From the NCBI GenBank assembly GCA_024707145.1, contig JANQAI010000008.1:186001-250000 (forward strand): a stretch of DNA of 64,000 nucleotides, in the 5' to 3' direction. The translations under genes and the position numbers were made by a program. Every line of letters starts with the position of its first letter. Within the stretch, counting starts at the first letter, position 1. Below are positions 37,326-47,599 of this stretch, one piece after another. This DNA is from Magnetospirillum sp. (lineage in GTDB: Bacteria; Pseudomonadota; Alphaproteobacteria; Rhodospirillales; Magnetospirillaceae). The notes beneath the pieces are model-generated. The model worked only from the letters and a program-made list of their open reading frames with translations, ran no database searches and had not been told where the DNA came from.

Positions 37326-38660
37326 TCAGCCCGCCGCCTTCAGCGCCTGGTCCAGGTCGGCGATCAGGTCGCCCACATCCTCCAGGCCCACCGACAGGCA
37401 GATCACGTCGGGGCCGGCGCCGGCAGCGATCTGTTGTTCCTCGGTGAGCTGGCGGTGGGTGGTGCTGGCCGGATGCAGGATCAGCGAGCGGGTGTCGCCG
37501 ATATTGGCGAGATGGCTGAACAGGCGCACGTTCTCGACGATCTTGCAGCCCGCCTCGAAGCCGCCCTTGACGCCGAAGGTGAACACCGCGCCGGCGCCGG
37601 CCGGCAGGTACTTTTCCTGCAACGCCTTGAACTTGCTGCCCGGCAGGCCGGCATAGGACACCCACGACACCGCCGGATGGGCGGCCAGGAATTCCGCCAC
37701 TTTGGCGGCATTGGCGCAATGGCGCTCCATGCGCACGTGCAGCGTCTCGATGCCGGTGATGGTGAGGAAGGCGTTCATGGGCGCCATGGCCGGACCGAAA
37801 TCGCGCAGGGCCACGGCGCGGGCCTTGGTGGTGAAGGCGAAATCGCCGAAGGTCTCGGCGAAGGTCAGGCCGTGATAGGCCGGCTCGGGCTTGGACAGGC
37901 TGGGGAACTTGTCGTTGGCGCCCCAGTTGAACTTGCCCGATTCCACCACCACGCCGCCCAGGGAATTGCCGTGGCCGGCCAGGAACTTGGTGGTGGAGTG
38001 CACGACGATGTCGGCGCCCCACTCCATGGGCCGGCACAGGAAGGGCGTCGCCAGGGTATTGTCGACGATCAGCGGGATGCCGAAATCGTGGGCCACCTTG
38101 GCCACCGCCTCGATGTCCACGATGATGCCGCCGGGATTGGCCAGGCTTTCGATGAAGATGGCCTTGGTCTTCTCGGTCACCGCCCGGCGGAAGTTCTCGG
38201 GGTCGGTGGGATCGACGAAGGTGCAGTGCCAGCCCAGCTTCTTGAATGACAGGCCAAACTGGGTCAGCGAGCCGCCGTAGAGGTTGCGCGACGCCACGAA
38301 CTCGTCGCCCGGCTCCAGCAAGGTGAAGAAGGTGATGAACTGGGCGGCGTGGCCCGAGGCGGCGCCCACGGCGGCGCGGCCGCCTTCCAGGGTGGCGACG
38401 CGCTCCTCCAGCACCGAGACGGTGGGGTTGGTCAGCCGCGAGTAGATGTAGCCGAAGGTATGCAGGTTGAACAGGCTGGCGGCGTGGTCCACATCCTCGA
38501 ACACATAGGACGCGGTCTGGTAGATGGGGGTGATGCGGGCGCCGGTGGTGGCATCGGGCGCGGCGCCGGAATGCACCGCTTTGGTGGCGAAGCCGTATTT
38601 GGGCTGCGGGCCGCCCGCCGTACCGGCCTCGCGCTCCTTCTTCGGGCGCGGCGCCTCCAT
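37326..38660 (-). CDS. metY: O-acetylhomoserine (thiol)-lyase / MetY-type PLP enzyme
   Basis: A PLP-dependent Cys/Met metabolism enzyme that joins O-acetylhomoserine with sulfide (or methanethiol) to make homocysteine or methionine. The 444-residue length and landmarks fit Met[38 protein letters not shown], the PLP Lys in [16 protein letters not shown], and [12 protein letters not shown] near the end. The ATG at 38660 has no visible ribosome site. The reading frame is open upstream and, after correcting one base at 38705-38706, runs directly into the CoA-binding gene without a stop. The enzyme may therefore be the C-terminal part of a fusion. Confidence 0.9.
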   Translation of the reverse strand: MEAPRPKKEREAGTAGGPQPKYGFATKAVHSGAAPDATTGARITPIYQTASYVFEDVDHAASLFNLHTFGYIYSRLTNPTVSVLEERVATLEGGRAAVGAASGHAAQFITFFTLLEPGDEFVASRNLYGGSLTQFGLSFKKLGWHCTFVDPTDPENFRRAVTEKTKAIFIESLANPGGIIVDIEAVAKVAHDFGIPLIVDNTLATPFLCRPMEWGADIVVHSTTKFLAGHGNSLGGVVVESGKFNWGANDKFPSLSKPEPAYHGLTFAETFGDFAFTTKARAVALRDFGPAMAPMNAFLTITGIETLHVRMERHCANAAKVAEFLAAHPAVSWVSYAGLPGSKFKALQEKYLPAGAGAVFTFGVKGGFEAGCKIVENVRLFSHLANIGDTRSLILHPASTTHRQLTEEQQIAAGAGPDVICLSVGLEDVGDLIADLDQALKAAG

Positions 38661-39144
38661 GGGGCGGTTGGAGATGATGCCGGAATTGACGCCGAACCAG
38701 CCCAGGCTCGCCGCCCAGGCGGCCGAACTCGATCTTCGGACAGCGGTTCATCACCACCTTGAGGCCGGCCGCCTCGGCGCGGGCCGCCGCCTCGTCATTG
38801 CGCACGCCCAGCTGCATCCACACCACCTTGGCGCCGATCCGCACGGCCTCGTCGGCGATAGGGCCGGCGGCCTCGGAATTGCGGAAGATGTCCACCATGT
38901 CCACCGGCTCGGGAATCGAGGCCAGGTCCTTGTAGACCCGCTCGCCCAGCAATTCCTGGCCGTCCAGGCCGGGATTGACCGGGATCACCCGGTAGCCCTT
39001 CTCCTGCAGGTACTTGGCGACGAAATAGCTGGGCCGGTTCCAGTTGGACGAGGCGCCGACGATGGCGATGGTGCGCACGCCGCGCAGGATGCCGCGCAGG
39101 AAATCGTCGGCATAGGGAATGGGCGGAAGCAGCGTCTCGGCCAT
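38661..39144 (-). CDS. CoA-binding (YccU-like) domain protein, possibly fused to MetY (frameshift)
   Basis: A Rossmann CoA-binding domain of the YccU type. It starts [20 protein letters not shown] and shows [52 protein letters not shown] and [21 protein letters not shown], ending around [11 protein letters not shown]. An extra base at 38705-38706 shifts the frame there. Corrected, it continues [17 protein letters not shown] straight into the MetY Met without any stop, 605 residues in all. In relatives I know, these proteins are separate neighbours. The left limit given here is the start of the MetY reading frame. Confidence 0.75.
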
Positions 39145-39395
39145 GGCGGTCCTTCGGGGATCGGGGTGACGGGGCCGCGATGATGGCGGTAAGAAGGGGC
39201 GCGGATCAAGCGCCGCGGCGCGCCTTCGAGCGGGTTTCCACAGCCGATTTGCGGGCGGTGCGGTTAAGCAGTGGCTTTTGCCCGCGATCTCATATAAAAC
39301 GCCCCCCAAACCAGTTCGGATTTTGCGACCTGGGCGGGGAGAGCATTTGTCTCCGCCTGGGGCTTTGTCCCTTTCACACAACGGACCCTAACCAC
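39145..39395. other. Leader and promoter region of fusA
   Basis: This divergent region has no gene. A TATAAAA-like segment at about 39293 may be the fusA -10 region. A GC-rich stem between 39333 and 39357 (GGCGG.GGAGA with TCTCCGCC) could form in the leader. No strong ribosome site precedes the fusA ATG. Confidence 0.4.
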
Positions 39396-41540
39396 ATGGC
39401 TCGCCAGACTCCCCTTTCCGACATCCGCAACATCGGCATCATCGCGCACGTTGACGCCGGCAAGACGACGACGACCGAGCGCATCCTGTATTACACGGGC
39501 CGCAAGCACACCATCGTCGACGTCCACGACACCAAGGACCTGAAGTCGTCGACCACGACCGACTACATGGAGCAGGAGCAGAAGCGCGGCATCACCATTC
39601 AGTCCGCCGCCGTGTCCGCGTTCTGGAAGGGCAAGAAGATCAACGTCATCGACACCCCCGGCCACGTGGACTTCACCATCGAGGTGAACCGTTCCCTGCG
39701 CGTGCTGGACGGTGCCGTGGTGGTGTTCGACGGCGTGGCCGGTGTGGAGCCGCAGTCCGAGACCAACTGGCGTCTGGCCGACAACTACAACGTCCCGCGT
39801 ATCTGCTACGTGAACAAGATGGACCGCGCCGGCGCCAATTTCGCGCGCTGCGTGGACATGATCCGCACCCGCCTGGGTGCCCGTCCGCTGCCGATCTTCC
39901 TGCCGATCGGTTCCGAGGACAACTTCCAGGGCATGGTCGACCTGGTCGAGATGAAGGGCTACATCTGGGAGTCCGACGACAAGGACGCCCAGTGGGACAT
40001 CGTCGACGCCGACGCCGATGCCATCATCGCCCGCTGCAAGATCTCGGTGAAGGAAGACATCGACATCCTGAAGTCGATCTCCACCGCCCGCGCCGAACTG
40101 GTCGACACCTGCCTGGAGCAGGACGAGGCGGCCATGGAAGCCTATCTGGAATCCGGCGAGGAGCCCTCGGCCGACGTGCTGCGCGAGTGCATCCGCCGCG
40201 GCACCCTGTCGTCGTCGTTCAACCCGGTCCTGTGCGGCTCGTCCTATAAGAACAAGGGCGTGCAGCAGGTCCTCGACGCCGTGATCTGGTACCTGCCGGC
40301 TCCGACCGACGTGGAAGCCATCAAGACCGTGGACGCCGAAGGCAACGCCGTGGGCGAGCGCAAGTCGTCCGACGACGAGCCCTTCTCGGCCCTGGCCTTC
40401 AAGGTCATCAACGACGCTTACGGCGCCCTGACCTTCGTGCGCGTCTATTCGGGCGTGCTGACCAAGGGCATGTCGGTGATGAACTCCACCCGCGGCAAGC
40501 GCGAGAAGATCGGCCGCATGGTGGAAATGTTCGCCCAGCAGCCGAACCCCATCGAGGAAGCCCGCGCCGGCGACATCATCGCCCTGGTTTCGCTGTCCGA
40601 GACCGAGACCGGCGACACCCTGTGCGACGCCTCCGCGCCCGTCGTGCTGGAGCGCATGAAGTTCCCCGAGCCGGTGATCTCGGTGTCGGTGGAGCCCAAG
40701 TCCAAGGCCGACCAGGAGAAGTTCGGCAACGCGCTGGGCAAGATGGTCCGCGCCGACCCCTCGCTGCGCCTGGAAACCGACCGTGAAACCGGCCAGACCA
40801 TCCTGCGCGGCATGGGCGAGCTGCACCTGGAAGTGACACTCGACCGCATGCGCACCGAGTTCAACGTGGAAGGCAACATGGGCAAGCCCCAGGTGGCCTA
40901 CCGCGAAGCCTTCACCGCCACGGTCGAGCACACCTACACCCACAAGAAGCAGACCGGCGGTTCGGGCCAGTTCGCCGAAGTGAAGATCGTGTTCGAGCCG
41001 CTGGAGCGCGGCGAGGGCTACAAGTTCGAGGACGAGACCGTCGGCGGTTCGGTGCCGAAGGAATACATCCCGTCGGTGGACAAGGGCCTGCAGATGCAGA
41101 AGGAAGACGGCGTGCTGGCCGGCTACCCGACCGTGGACTTCAAGGCCCGCCTGGTCGACGGCAAGTTCCACGACGTGGACTCCAACGCCCTGACCTTCGA
41201 AATCGCCGCCAAGGCCTGCTTCCGCGAGGCCATCCGCAAGGCCAGCCCGATCCTGCTGGAGCCGGTGATGAAGGTCGAGGTGGTGACCCCCGAGGACTAC
41301 CTGGGTGACGTCATCGGTGACGTGAACCGTCGTCGCGGCATGATCCAGGGCCAGCTGGAGCGCGGCACCAACATCGCCGTCGAGGCCTTCGTGCCCCTGA
41401 ACGAGATGTTCGGCTATATCGGCCAGCTGCGCGGCATGACCTCGGGCCGCGCCTCGTACTCCATGGAGTTCTCGCACTACGAGCCGGTTCCGCGCCAGGT
41501 CGCCGACGAGATCATCGCCGGCAAGTCCAAGGCCTCGTAA
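39396..41540 (+). CDS. fusA: Translation elongation factor G
   Basis: A GTPase driving ribosomal translocation. At 714 residues it has the complete EF-G layout: G1 [13 protein letters not shown]2/switch [17 protein letters not shown]3 [10 protein letters not shown]4 NKMDRAGA, domain II from about 305, domain III with [11 protein letters not shown], domain IV with [12 protein letters not shown] and domain V with [12 protein letters not shown]. It stands alone here rather than in the str operon (rpsL-rpsG-fusA-tuf). The switch I and [10 protein letters not shown] segments differ slightly from the canonical form, so it may be a second EF-G (fusA2 or an alternative). That cannot be settled here. 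A strong terminator follows. Confidence 0.9.
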   Translation: MARQTPLSDIRNIGIIAHVDAGKTTTTERILYYTGRKHTIVDVHDTKDLKSSTTTDYMEQEQKRGITIQSAAVSAFWKGKKINVIDTPGHVDFTIEVNRSLRVLDGAVVVFDGVAGVEPQSETNWRLADNYNVPRICYVNKMDRAGANFARCVDMIRTRLGARPLPIFLPIGSEDNFQGMVDLVEMKGYIWESDDKDAQWDIVDADADAIIARCKISVKEDIDILKSISTARAELVDTCLEQDEAAMEAYLESGEEPSADVLRECIRRGTLSSSFNPVLCGSSYKNKGVQQVLDAVIWYLPAPTDVEAIKTVDAEGNAVGERKSSDDEPFSALAFKVINDAYGALTFVRVYSGVLTKGMSVMNSTRGKREKIGRMVEMFAQQPNPIEEARAGDIIALVSLSETETGDTLCDASAPVVLERMKFPEPVISVSVEPKSKADQEKFGNALGKMVRADPSLRLETDRETGQTILRGMGELHLEVTLDRMRTEFNVEGNMGKPQVAYREAFTATVEHTYTHKKQTGGSGQFAEVKIVFEPLERGEGYKFEDETVGGSVPKEYIPSVDKGLQMQKEDGVLAGYPTVDFKARLVDGKFHDVDSNALTFEIAAKACFREAIRKASPILLEPVMKVEVVTPEDYLGDVIGDVNRRRGMIQGQLERGTNIAVEAFVPLNEMFGYIGQLRGMTSGRASYSMEFSHYEPVPRQVADEIIAGKSKAS

Positions 41541-41560
41541 GGTCGAGTCTTTCAGCGAAG

Positions 41561-41592
41561 CGCCCGCCGTGGGGAACCACGGCGGGCGTTTT
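41561..41592 (+). terminator. Intrinsic terminator after fusA
   Basis: CGCCCGCCGTGG (41561-41572) and CCACGGCGGGCG (41577-41588) form a perfect 12-bp stem with a GGAA loop, followed by TTTT. It lies 20 bp after the fusA stop. A shorter look-alike (GCCGTGG, AGGAA, CCACGGC) occurs at about 42030-42048. Confidence 0.85.
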
Positions 41593-41615
41593 GGTTTCGA
41601 CCCAACGGAGGTCCC

Positions 41616-41990
41616 GTGGTCAACAAGATCAAAATTCACATCTTCTTCGCCACCATGGTGTTCCTGTTCGGCTGGTACTATCTGGTCGACACGCTGCCGC
41701 GCTCGCGCCTGATCCCCGCTTATCTGGATCGGGTGACAGCCGCCGCCGCCGAAGGACGCCTGGCGGGTCTGGCTGTCGAGCAGCCGGGATTCTACCTGGA
41801 CAACCCCATGGTGTCGGTGCGCGCGGGCGCCGAGGGCGGTTACGAGATCGTCTTCGCCCAGGCCAGCAAGCGGCGCTGCGAGCAACTGATCGGCAATGCC
41901 CATGTCAAGCAGACCGCCAGCCGCGTGCTGGTGACTGGCGACAGCTGCCGCGACGTCAACGAGGTCATTCTGGTCATGGCACGCCCCTAA
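41616..41990 (+). CDS. Membrane-anchored small protein, unknown function
   Basis: A 124-residue protein. Residues about 6-26 are hydrophobic (IHIFFATMVFLFGWYYLVDT), a likely single N-terminal anchor. The remainder is a soluble domain with two Cys (KRRCEQLIG and GDSCRDVNE) that could form a disulfide outside the membrane. The start is a GTG with a CGGAGGT site. No signal cleavage is apparent. The gene lies between the fusA terminator and the AT-rich acyltransferase island. I do not recognise the family. Confidence 0.6.
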   Translation: MVNKIKIHIFFATMVFLFGWYYLVDTLPRSRLIPAYLDRVTAAAAEGRLAGLAVEQPGFYLDNPMVSVRAGAEGGYEIVFAQASKRRCEQLIGNAHVKQTASRVLVTGDSCRDVNEVILVMARP

Positions 41991-42099
41991 GGTCAAAACC
42001 TCACGAACCCATCGCCAATGCCGTGGAGGAACCACGGCGAGCACCCTGCTTTGGAGAAACGCCTATAGACCCCGCCCCAAAGCAACTGTCGCGTGGGCA

Positions 42100-44360
42100 T
42101 CGCTATTCCATATTATGGCCGGATATGATAATTAACGCCACGAGCGCGATTTAGCGACGTTGGGAAACACGCTATTTAATTCATACTATTTTTTGCTTGC
42201 CTTTCTTCCAAGCACTATCATTTCCGCAATATTATCCCGCCGCCTATTCGGAACATCCGCAGAAATGGCGATTCTGGCGACCGCATCACTTGTATTTTAC
42301 TCATTTTCCGGAGCACAGGCGATCATCACCCTGATCGTTTCCCTTTGCATGAATTATGCTTTTGGCCAGATGATCAGGCGGTCAAGCGGCCGTATCCGCA
42401 CTACGATCACCCTCACCGGCATCGTGCTTGACCTGGCAATTCTTGGCTATTTCAAATATTTCAACTTCTTCATCGACCAATGGAATTTCCTTGGTGGGAA
42501 CATAAGCATCGCTCAAATTGCCCTTCCCGCCGGCGTGTCGTTCTATACATTTACCCAGATTGCCTATCTGGCAGACACTTATCTGGAACGCAAAGCATCC
42601 AGCAGCTTCCTCAGCTATGTTCTGTTCGTTACGTTTTTCCCCCATTTGATCGCCGGGCCCATCGTTCACCATTCGGAGATGATGCCCCAATTCGAGAAAC
42701 GCCGCCCGCCGTCGGCGAACTGCATTGCGGCCGGCATCACCATCTTCACGATTGGCCTGGCAAAGAAAATATTTCTTGCCGACAAGCTCGCGCTATTCGT
42801 CAAGCCGGTCTTTGGAAGTGCGGTTACGGCCTCGCCCGACATGGTAACGGCGTGGCTGGCGGCAAGCTGCTACACAATGCAGATATACTTTGATTTCTCC
42901 GCATACTCCGACATGGCCATCGGCCTGGGAAAGATGTTTGGGATTGCTTCCCTTACAATTTCGCCTCGCCATACAAATCCACATCCATCATCGAGTTCTG
43001 GCGGCGTTGGCACATTACCCTCTCCCGTTTTCTACGGGACTACATCTACATTCCGCTGGGCGGCAATCGCACGTCGGCAGCCCGCCAGAAGCTCAACGTC
43101 CTATTGACGATGGTGATCGGCGGCCTGTGGCATGGCGCGGGCTGGAATTTCATCATATGGGGAGCCTTGCACGGCATTGCCCTGCTGTTTAACCATTGGT
43201 GGCGAGGACACGTTCGCCGCCCTGTTTTCGCGCCGCTGGCCTGGCTGATGACCTTTGTCTTCGTCATATTTGCCTGGGTTCCCTTCCGCGCGGAAACCCT
43301 GGACGCAACCCTCAGCATCTGGCGCGGCATGGTGGGGATGAACGGCTTTACTTGGAATGGCCAAGTCAGCCTGCCGAGATCGGTCACCCACACCTGGCTT
43401 CCCATCGCCGCCGCGATTGCCCTGTTCGCCCCCAACAGCCAACAGATCATGCGCTACAGCCGACCGGGACTGCGAACTGCGGGCTATCCCAGCCCCTTCC
43501 TGATCAAAGGGGCATGGCCGGAATTCACCGCCATTTCATGGAAACCCCATCCGGTCGCGGCCCTTTTGACGGTGCTGGCTCTTTCAGCTGGAATTCTCAG
43601 CCTGAAGGATATCTCCGAATTCATCTATTTCCGCTTCTGAAGGCCGAGCACCCAACCGTGTCACCATCCCGATACATTGCGACCGTTGTCCTCGCGACCG
43701 CCTGCATACTCGTCGCCGCTGGCGCCGCGTCGCTATATGTGATTCGGAACAATCTTTCCACGTGGCACGTCTCGCAGCTTTTCCGCTATCAGACGGAAAA
43801 GCTGGCCTTTGGCCCGCCCATCGATGTGCTACTGATCGGGGACAGTTCGCTGGGTAATGCCATCGATGCGCGGCGCTGGAGCACGTCGACCGGGAGCGTG
43901 GTCGAAAATGTCGCCCTGACCGGGGCTTATGGTTATGCGGGTTCGCTCCAAATGTTGCGCCGCGCCGTGCGGCACCGCCGCGTGCTGTCCGCCGTGATCG
44001 TTCAAACCCCCGATATGATGACGCGAGCGGAAAGCCACGAAGGGGCGCTTTTTTCCGCGGAAAGCTTTTCGGATCTCGCCGAGGTTCCCCTGAATAGCCT
44101 TGTTCCATGGCTGCTGTCCAAGGACATCATCCTCAACGCCCTACGAAAGCCAAAATCGGAGGAGAAAAATCTGTGGAGCAACATCAAGAATAATGACTAC
44201 ATGCCACAAGGTCGACTGGCAAATTTTACAGACTTAGACTCATTGAAATTTTCACAATCCAGCATAAATAATAATAAATCCGTCTATCTTGAAAAAATAT
44301 TCGCATTCTGCAACCAGAATGGAATTCGCTGTATCTACGCCCATGGACCAATCGTCGCGC
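42100..44360. other. AT-rich island holding the acyltransferase pair
   Basis: Base composition changes visibly here. Runs such as AAATAATAATAAATCC and GAAATTTTCACAATCC occur near 44230-44280, whereas neighbouring genes are GC-rich throughout. Codon third positions are also often A or T in this stretch. It holds the MBOAT and SGNH-like genes, typical of surface-glycan modification. No integrase, transposase or attachment site is visible. I infer horizontal acquisition, or a gene pair with unusual composition. Confidence 0.6.
42160..43640 (+). CDS. MBOAT-family membrane O-acyltransferase (single-base frameshift)
   Basis: A polytopic enzyme that passes acyl (usually acetyl) groups across the membrane to glycans, as AlgI, DltB and PatA do. 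One missing base near 42946 splits it; with it restored, the protein has 493 residues. The N-terminal ~250 residues include helices such as YYFLLAFLPSTIISAIL and the conserved FFPHLIAGPIVHHSEMMPQ. After the break comes FWRRWHITLSRFLRDYIYIPLGGN (read from the corrected frame), then the catalytic-His region GGLWHGAGWNFIIWGALHG. The start is a TTG without a clear ribosome site, so the N-terminus is uncertain. The region is AT-rich compared with its neighbours. Confidence 0.8.
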
Positions 44361-44602
44361 CGCTATGCACCGAGTCGGCGGAATATTACAACACCGTCAA
44401 CGCGGCCATCCGGGCGGTGGGCTTCGACCTGCTGGAGACGAACCCACCATGCCTGACCACGGAGCAGGTCGGCGATCAGCCGGATCATGTCCGTCCCAGT
44501 TTCAAATCGGCAATATCCGATCATTACCAGGATCTGATCACCCGTTGGCTGCAAACACCCTCGGCCTCTGGCCTAACCCGCGTACACCACCAGGATCACT
44601 GA
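43658..44602 (+). CDS. SGNH/DltD-like membrane-anchored O-acetylation partner
   Basis: A 314-residue protein with an N-terminal membrane helix (YIATVVLATACILVAAGAASLY). Its extracytoplasmic domain has the SGNH-type GDS motif (DVLLIGDSSLGNAID), AYGYAGSLQMLRRAV and a C-terminal PDHVRPSF segment that may supply the catalytic Asp/His. It follows the MBOAT gene closely and is the usual partner type, finishing transfer of acyl groups to a glycan (as AlgJ/AlgX or DltD). The GTG start is the best in frame but has only a distant GAAGG site. The end overlaps the convergent AEC transporter gene by 30 bp. The last ~15 residues may be non-native. Confidence 0.72.
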   Translation: MSPSRYIATVVLATACILVAAGAASLYVIRNNLSTWHVSQLFRYQTEKLAFGPPIDVLLIGDSSLGNAIDARRWSTSTGSVVENVALTGAYGYAGSLQMLRRAVRHRRVLSAVIVQTPDMMTRAESHEGALFSAESFSDLAEVPLNSLVPWLLSKDIILNALRKPKSEEKNLWSNIKNNDYMPQGRLANFTDLDSLKFSQSSINNNKSVYLEKIFAFCNQNGIRCIYAHGPIVAPLCTESAEYYNTVNAAIRAVGFDLLETNPPCLTTEQVGDQPDHVRPSFKSAISDHYQDLITRWLQTPSASGLTRVHHQDH

Positions 44603-45506
44603 TAACACCGGCACCGAGGCGATGGTGGACAGCAGGATGACCTGGGAGGTTTCCTCCACATAGGTCTGGTACTGGCTGGCCACCACGAAGGTGAGCGCAC
44701 CGGTGGGCAGCGCCGCCAGCAGCAGGGTGGCGCCGGTCCAGAAGCGGTCCAGCGGGAACAGGGTCTCGATCAGCGCCCAGGCCAGCAACGGCTGCACCGC
44801 CAGCTTCAGCGGCACCATCCAGCCCACCTTGCGCCAGGCCAGCGCCAGCGGCCGGCCGGCCAGGAAGACGCCGATGGCGAACAGCGCGCACGGGCCGGCG
44901 GCCGAACCCACCAGCTGGCAGAAATTGACCAGCGGCTTGGGCACTCCCAGGCCGGTCAGATTCCAGGCCAGCCCGGCGAAGGACGACACGATCAGCGGGT
45001 TCCTCACCAGGGCCCGGGCCACGTCCCCTGAAAGCGTGGCCGACGCCGTTGCCGGCCGACTGCGCCAGTTCGATCCAGATGATGGCCAGCCCGACCATGA
45101 CCACGCTCATCACCACGGTGGCGATCAGCGCCGGCAGCAAGTGATCGGCGCCATAGGCGGCGACGAACAGCGGGATGCCCATGTAGCCGGTATTGGAGAA
45201 GGCGGCGTTCAACCCCTGCAGGGAATGGTTGGACCAGCTCTCGCGCCGGATCACCCGGCCCAGCAGCGCGCCAACGAAGTAGACGATCAGCATGGAGCCC
45301 AGGAAGGCGCCGAGGAAGCGGCCGTTGAAGATCTGCTCCAGCGGCTGGCGCGCCATGCTGAGGAACAGCACCGCCGGCAGGGCGAACCAGTAGACGAAGG
45401 CCGACAGCGCGGTGGAGGCGGTCTGCCCCAGCACCGAACGGCCGCCGCAATATCCGGCGACGACGATGGCGAAGACGGGCAGGGCCACGTCGAAAACGAC
45501 CTGCAT
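44573..45506 (-). CDS. AEC-family transporter (single-base frameshift)
   Basis: An auxin-efflux-carrier-type permease of about ten TM helices. Removing one base in the C4 run 45025-45028 joins the halves into 310 residues. Segments include PVFAIVVAGYCGGR, FALPAVLFLSMARQPLE, GLNAAFSNTGYMGIPLFVAAYG, a central loop with RDVARALVRNPL, PLLAWALIETLFPLD and LLAALPTGALTFVVASQYQTYVE. Bacterial AEC proteins often export or import carboxylates such as malonate; the substrate is unknown here. The frameshift falls in the cytosolic central loop. ATG 45506 is preferred over an upstream in-frame start. Confidence 0.8.
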
Positions 45507-45657
45507 GGGGGCTTCCGATCCGGTTGGAGCGCGCAAGTGTGGAGTGGCATGACCATTCCGGTCAAGCCGGCTTGGACGGCCTTCCCCCGCTGGCGTTTCC
45601 CTCCCGAGCGTGGTTTATTGGGACCACGGGAGTGATACGCCTTTCGAGGGAGATGGC

Positions 45658-47550
45658 ATGACGGTGGAGGTGACGGCGCGTACCCCGGCCGACGAATGTC
45701 CGCCGGCACCGCGCCCGACCGGCTTCTTCGCCCAGTTCATCGCCCTCGCCGGTCCGTACTGGAGCACCGGCGACAAGTGGACCGTGCGCGGCCTCACCAC
45801 CCTGTTCGTGCTGCTGACCATGGCCCAGGTGGTGGTGCCCATCCTGGTCAACCTGTGGAGCGCCAACCTGTTCAACGCCCTGGAGCAGCGCTCCATGGAC
45901 CGCTTCCTGGTCCAGGTGGTGGCGTTGCTGGGCATCCTGGTGGTGGCCATGATCATCACCTCCACCCACCTGTTCCTCAAACGCAAGTTGCAGATCGGCT
46001 GGCGGCGCTGGCTGACCCGGCGGCTGTTGGACGACTGGATGGCCGAGGGCCGCCACTACCTGGTCAGCAACATGCCGGGCGACCACGACAACCCGGACGG
46101 CCGCATCGCCGAGGACATCCGCAACACCTGCGAAAGCGCCATCGACCTGGCCCATTCCATGTTCTACTGCATGTTGCTGCTGATCAGCTTCACGCAGATT
46201 TTGTGGTCGCTGTCGGGCGTCATCACGGTGACCCTGTTCGACACCGAAATGCCCATCCCCGGCCACATGGTGTTCGTCTCCATGCTGTACGCCACCGCCG
46301 GCACCACCGCCGCCGTGCTGATCGGCCGGCCGCTGGTGCGCACCGTCAACATGCGCCAGACGGTGGAGGCCAATTTTCGCTTCGGCCTGGTCCGCGTGCG
46401 CGAGAATTCCGAGGCCATCTCGCTGCTGCACGGCGAGCCGGACGAGCGCCGCCGCCTGTCCGACCTGTTCACCGCCGTGCGCCGGGGCTTCAACCTGCAG
46501 ACCAAGGCGCTGACCAAGGTCTTTCTGTTCTCGTCGGGCTACTCGGTGCTGGCCACCGGCTTCCCCTTCCTCATCGCCGCGCCCCGCTACATTGCCGGCG
46601 CCATTTCCCTGGGCGAGCTGATGCAGATCGCCCAGGCGTTCCAGCAGATGACCTCGGCCCTGTCCTGGCCGGTGGACAATCTGTCCAAGGCGGCGGAGTG
46701 GAAGGCGTCGGTGGAGCGCGTGCTGTCGCTGCACAACGCGCTGCAGGAACTGAAGGAGCAGCAGATCAAGGCCGAGGCCGAGCACAGCAACACCATCCAG
46801 GTGGAAACCGGCGAGCGCCCCGCCCTGGTGTTCAAGGACCTCTGCGTGTCCAGGGCCGATGGCGGTCTGGTGGTTGGCAATTTCAGCGAGACCATCGAGG
46901 CGGGCGAGCGAGTGCTGATCACCGGCGACCCCGGCGCGGCCATCAAACTGTTCAAGGTGGTGGCCGGGCTGTGGCCGTGGGGCTGCGGCCAGGTGTTCAA
47001 GCCCAACGACGCCGACATCTTCTTCATGCCCCAGCGGCCCTATCTGCCCATCGCCCGGCTGCGCAGCGTACTGGCCTATCCGGCGGGCCCCGACAATTTC
47101 GAGGAGCCCGCCCTGAACGCCGCCCTGCAACGGGTCGGCCTGGGCCATCTGGCCGGCCGGCTGGAAGAAACCAACACCTGGGAGAACGTGCTGACGCTGG
47201 GCGAGCAGCAGCGCCTGGGCTTCGCCCGCCTGCTGCTGCACCGGCCCAACTGGATCTTCATCCAGGAGGCCACCGACGGCATGCATCCCGACGCCGAGCA
47301 CGAGATGATGCAACTGGTGCGCGACGAGTTCCCCGATGCCACCGTGATCACCGTGGGCTACCATTCCCAGTTGGAGGCCTATCACGAACGCAAGCTGTCG
47401 CTGGAACCGTCCAAGGACGGCCAGGTGCAGGTGCGGGCCACCAACCTGGACGGCCAGGACCGCCGCCGCAAGATGAGCCCACTGGACCTGCGCAACTGGC
47501 TGATCCACCCCCTGCGCCGCCAGGGTGAGCAGCAGCGCCGCGACACCTAG
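45658..47550 (+). CDS. SbmA/YddA-type ABC transporter with degenerate ATPase
   Basis: A 630-residue fusion of an ABC_membrane_2-type permease and a nucleotide-binding domain. The first ~330 residues have TM helices and the family segment QIGWRRWLTRRLLDDWM. The NBD (from about 395) has the signature LTLGEQQRLG at 512-521. Walker A reads ITGDPGAAIK (421-430) instead of GxxGxGK(S/T), and Walker B ends in IFIQEATDG (533-541), with Gln in place of the Asp. The catalytic Glu is kept. ATP hydrolysis is therefore doubtful, and it may act as a channel or as a partner of another ATPase. GAGGGAGA precedes the ATG. A 26-bp tandem repeat starts at the stop codon. Confidence 0.85.
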   Translation: MTVEVTARTPADECPPAPRPTGFFAQFIALAGPYWSTGDKWTVRGLTTLFVLLTMAQVVVPILVNLWSANLFNALEQRSMDRFLVQVVALLGILVVAMIITSTHLFLKRKLQIGWRRWLTRRLLDDWMAEGRHYLVSNMPGDHDNPDGRIAEDIRNTCESAIDLAHSMFYCMLLLISFTQILWSLSGVITVTLFDTEMPIPGHMVFVSMLYATAGTTAAVLIGRPLVRTVNMRQTVEANFRFGLVRVRENSEAISLLHGEPDERRRLSDLFTAVRRGFNLQTKALTKVFLFSSGYSVLATGFPFLIAAPRYIAGAISLGELMQIAQAFQQMTSALSWPVDNLSKAAEWKASVERVLSLHNALQELKEQQIKAEAEHSNTIQVETGERPALVFKDLCVSRADGGLVVGNFSETIEAGERVLITGDPGAAIKLFKVVAGLWPWGCGQVFKPNDADIFFMPQRPYLPIARLRSVLAYPAGPDNFEEPALNAALQRVGLGHLAGRLEETNTWENVLTLGEQQRLGFARLLLHRPNWIFIQEATDGMHPDAEHEMMQLVRDEFPDATVITVGYHSQLEAYHERKLSLEPSKDGQVQVRATNLDGQDRRRKMSPLDLRNWLIHPLRRQGEQQRRDT

Positions 47551-47599
47551 AACGCGGTGTATGGATGATCATTTAGAACGCGGTGTATGGATGATCATT
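47548..47599. repeat. Perfect tandem duplication of 26 bp over a stop codon
   Basis: Positions 47548-47573 and 47574-47599 are identical. The first copy begins with the TAG stop codon of the ABC transporter gene and contains GATGATCATT. It looks like a recent slippage duplication next to the repeat-rich spacer before rsuA. Confidence 0.85.

Noticed and set aside
39264..42044. A 926-codon open frame on the minus strand across fusA
   Set aside because: It is antisense to the well-supported EF-G gene, its translation is His/Gly/Val-rich low-complexity sequence without family motifs, and it arises from high-GC third-position bias.
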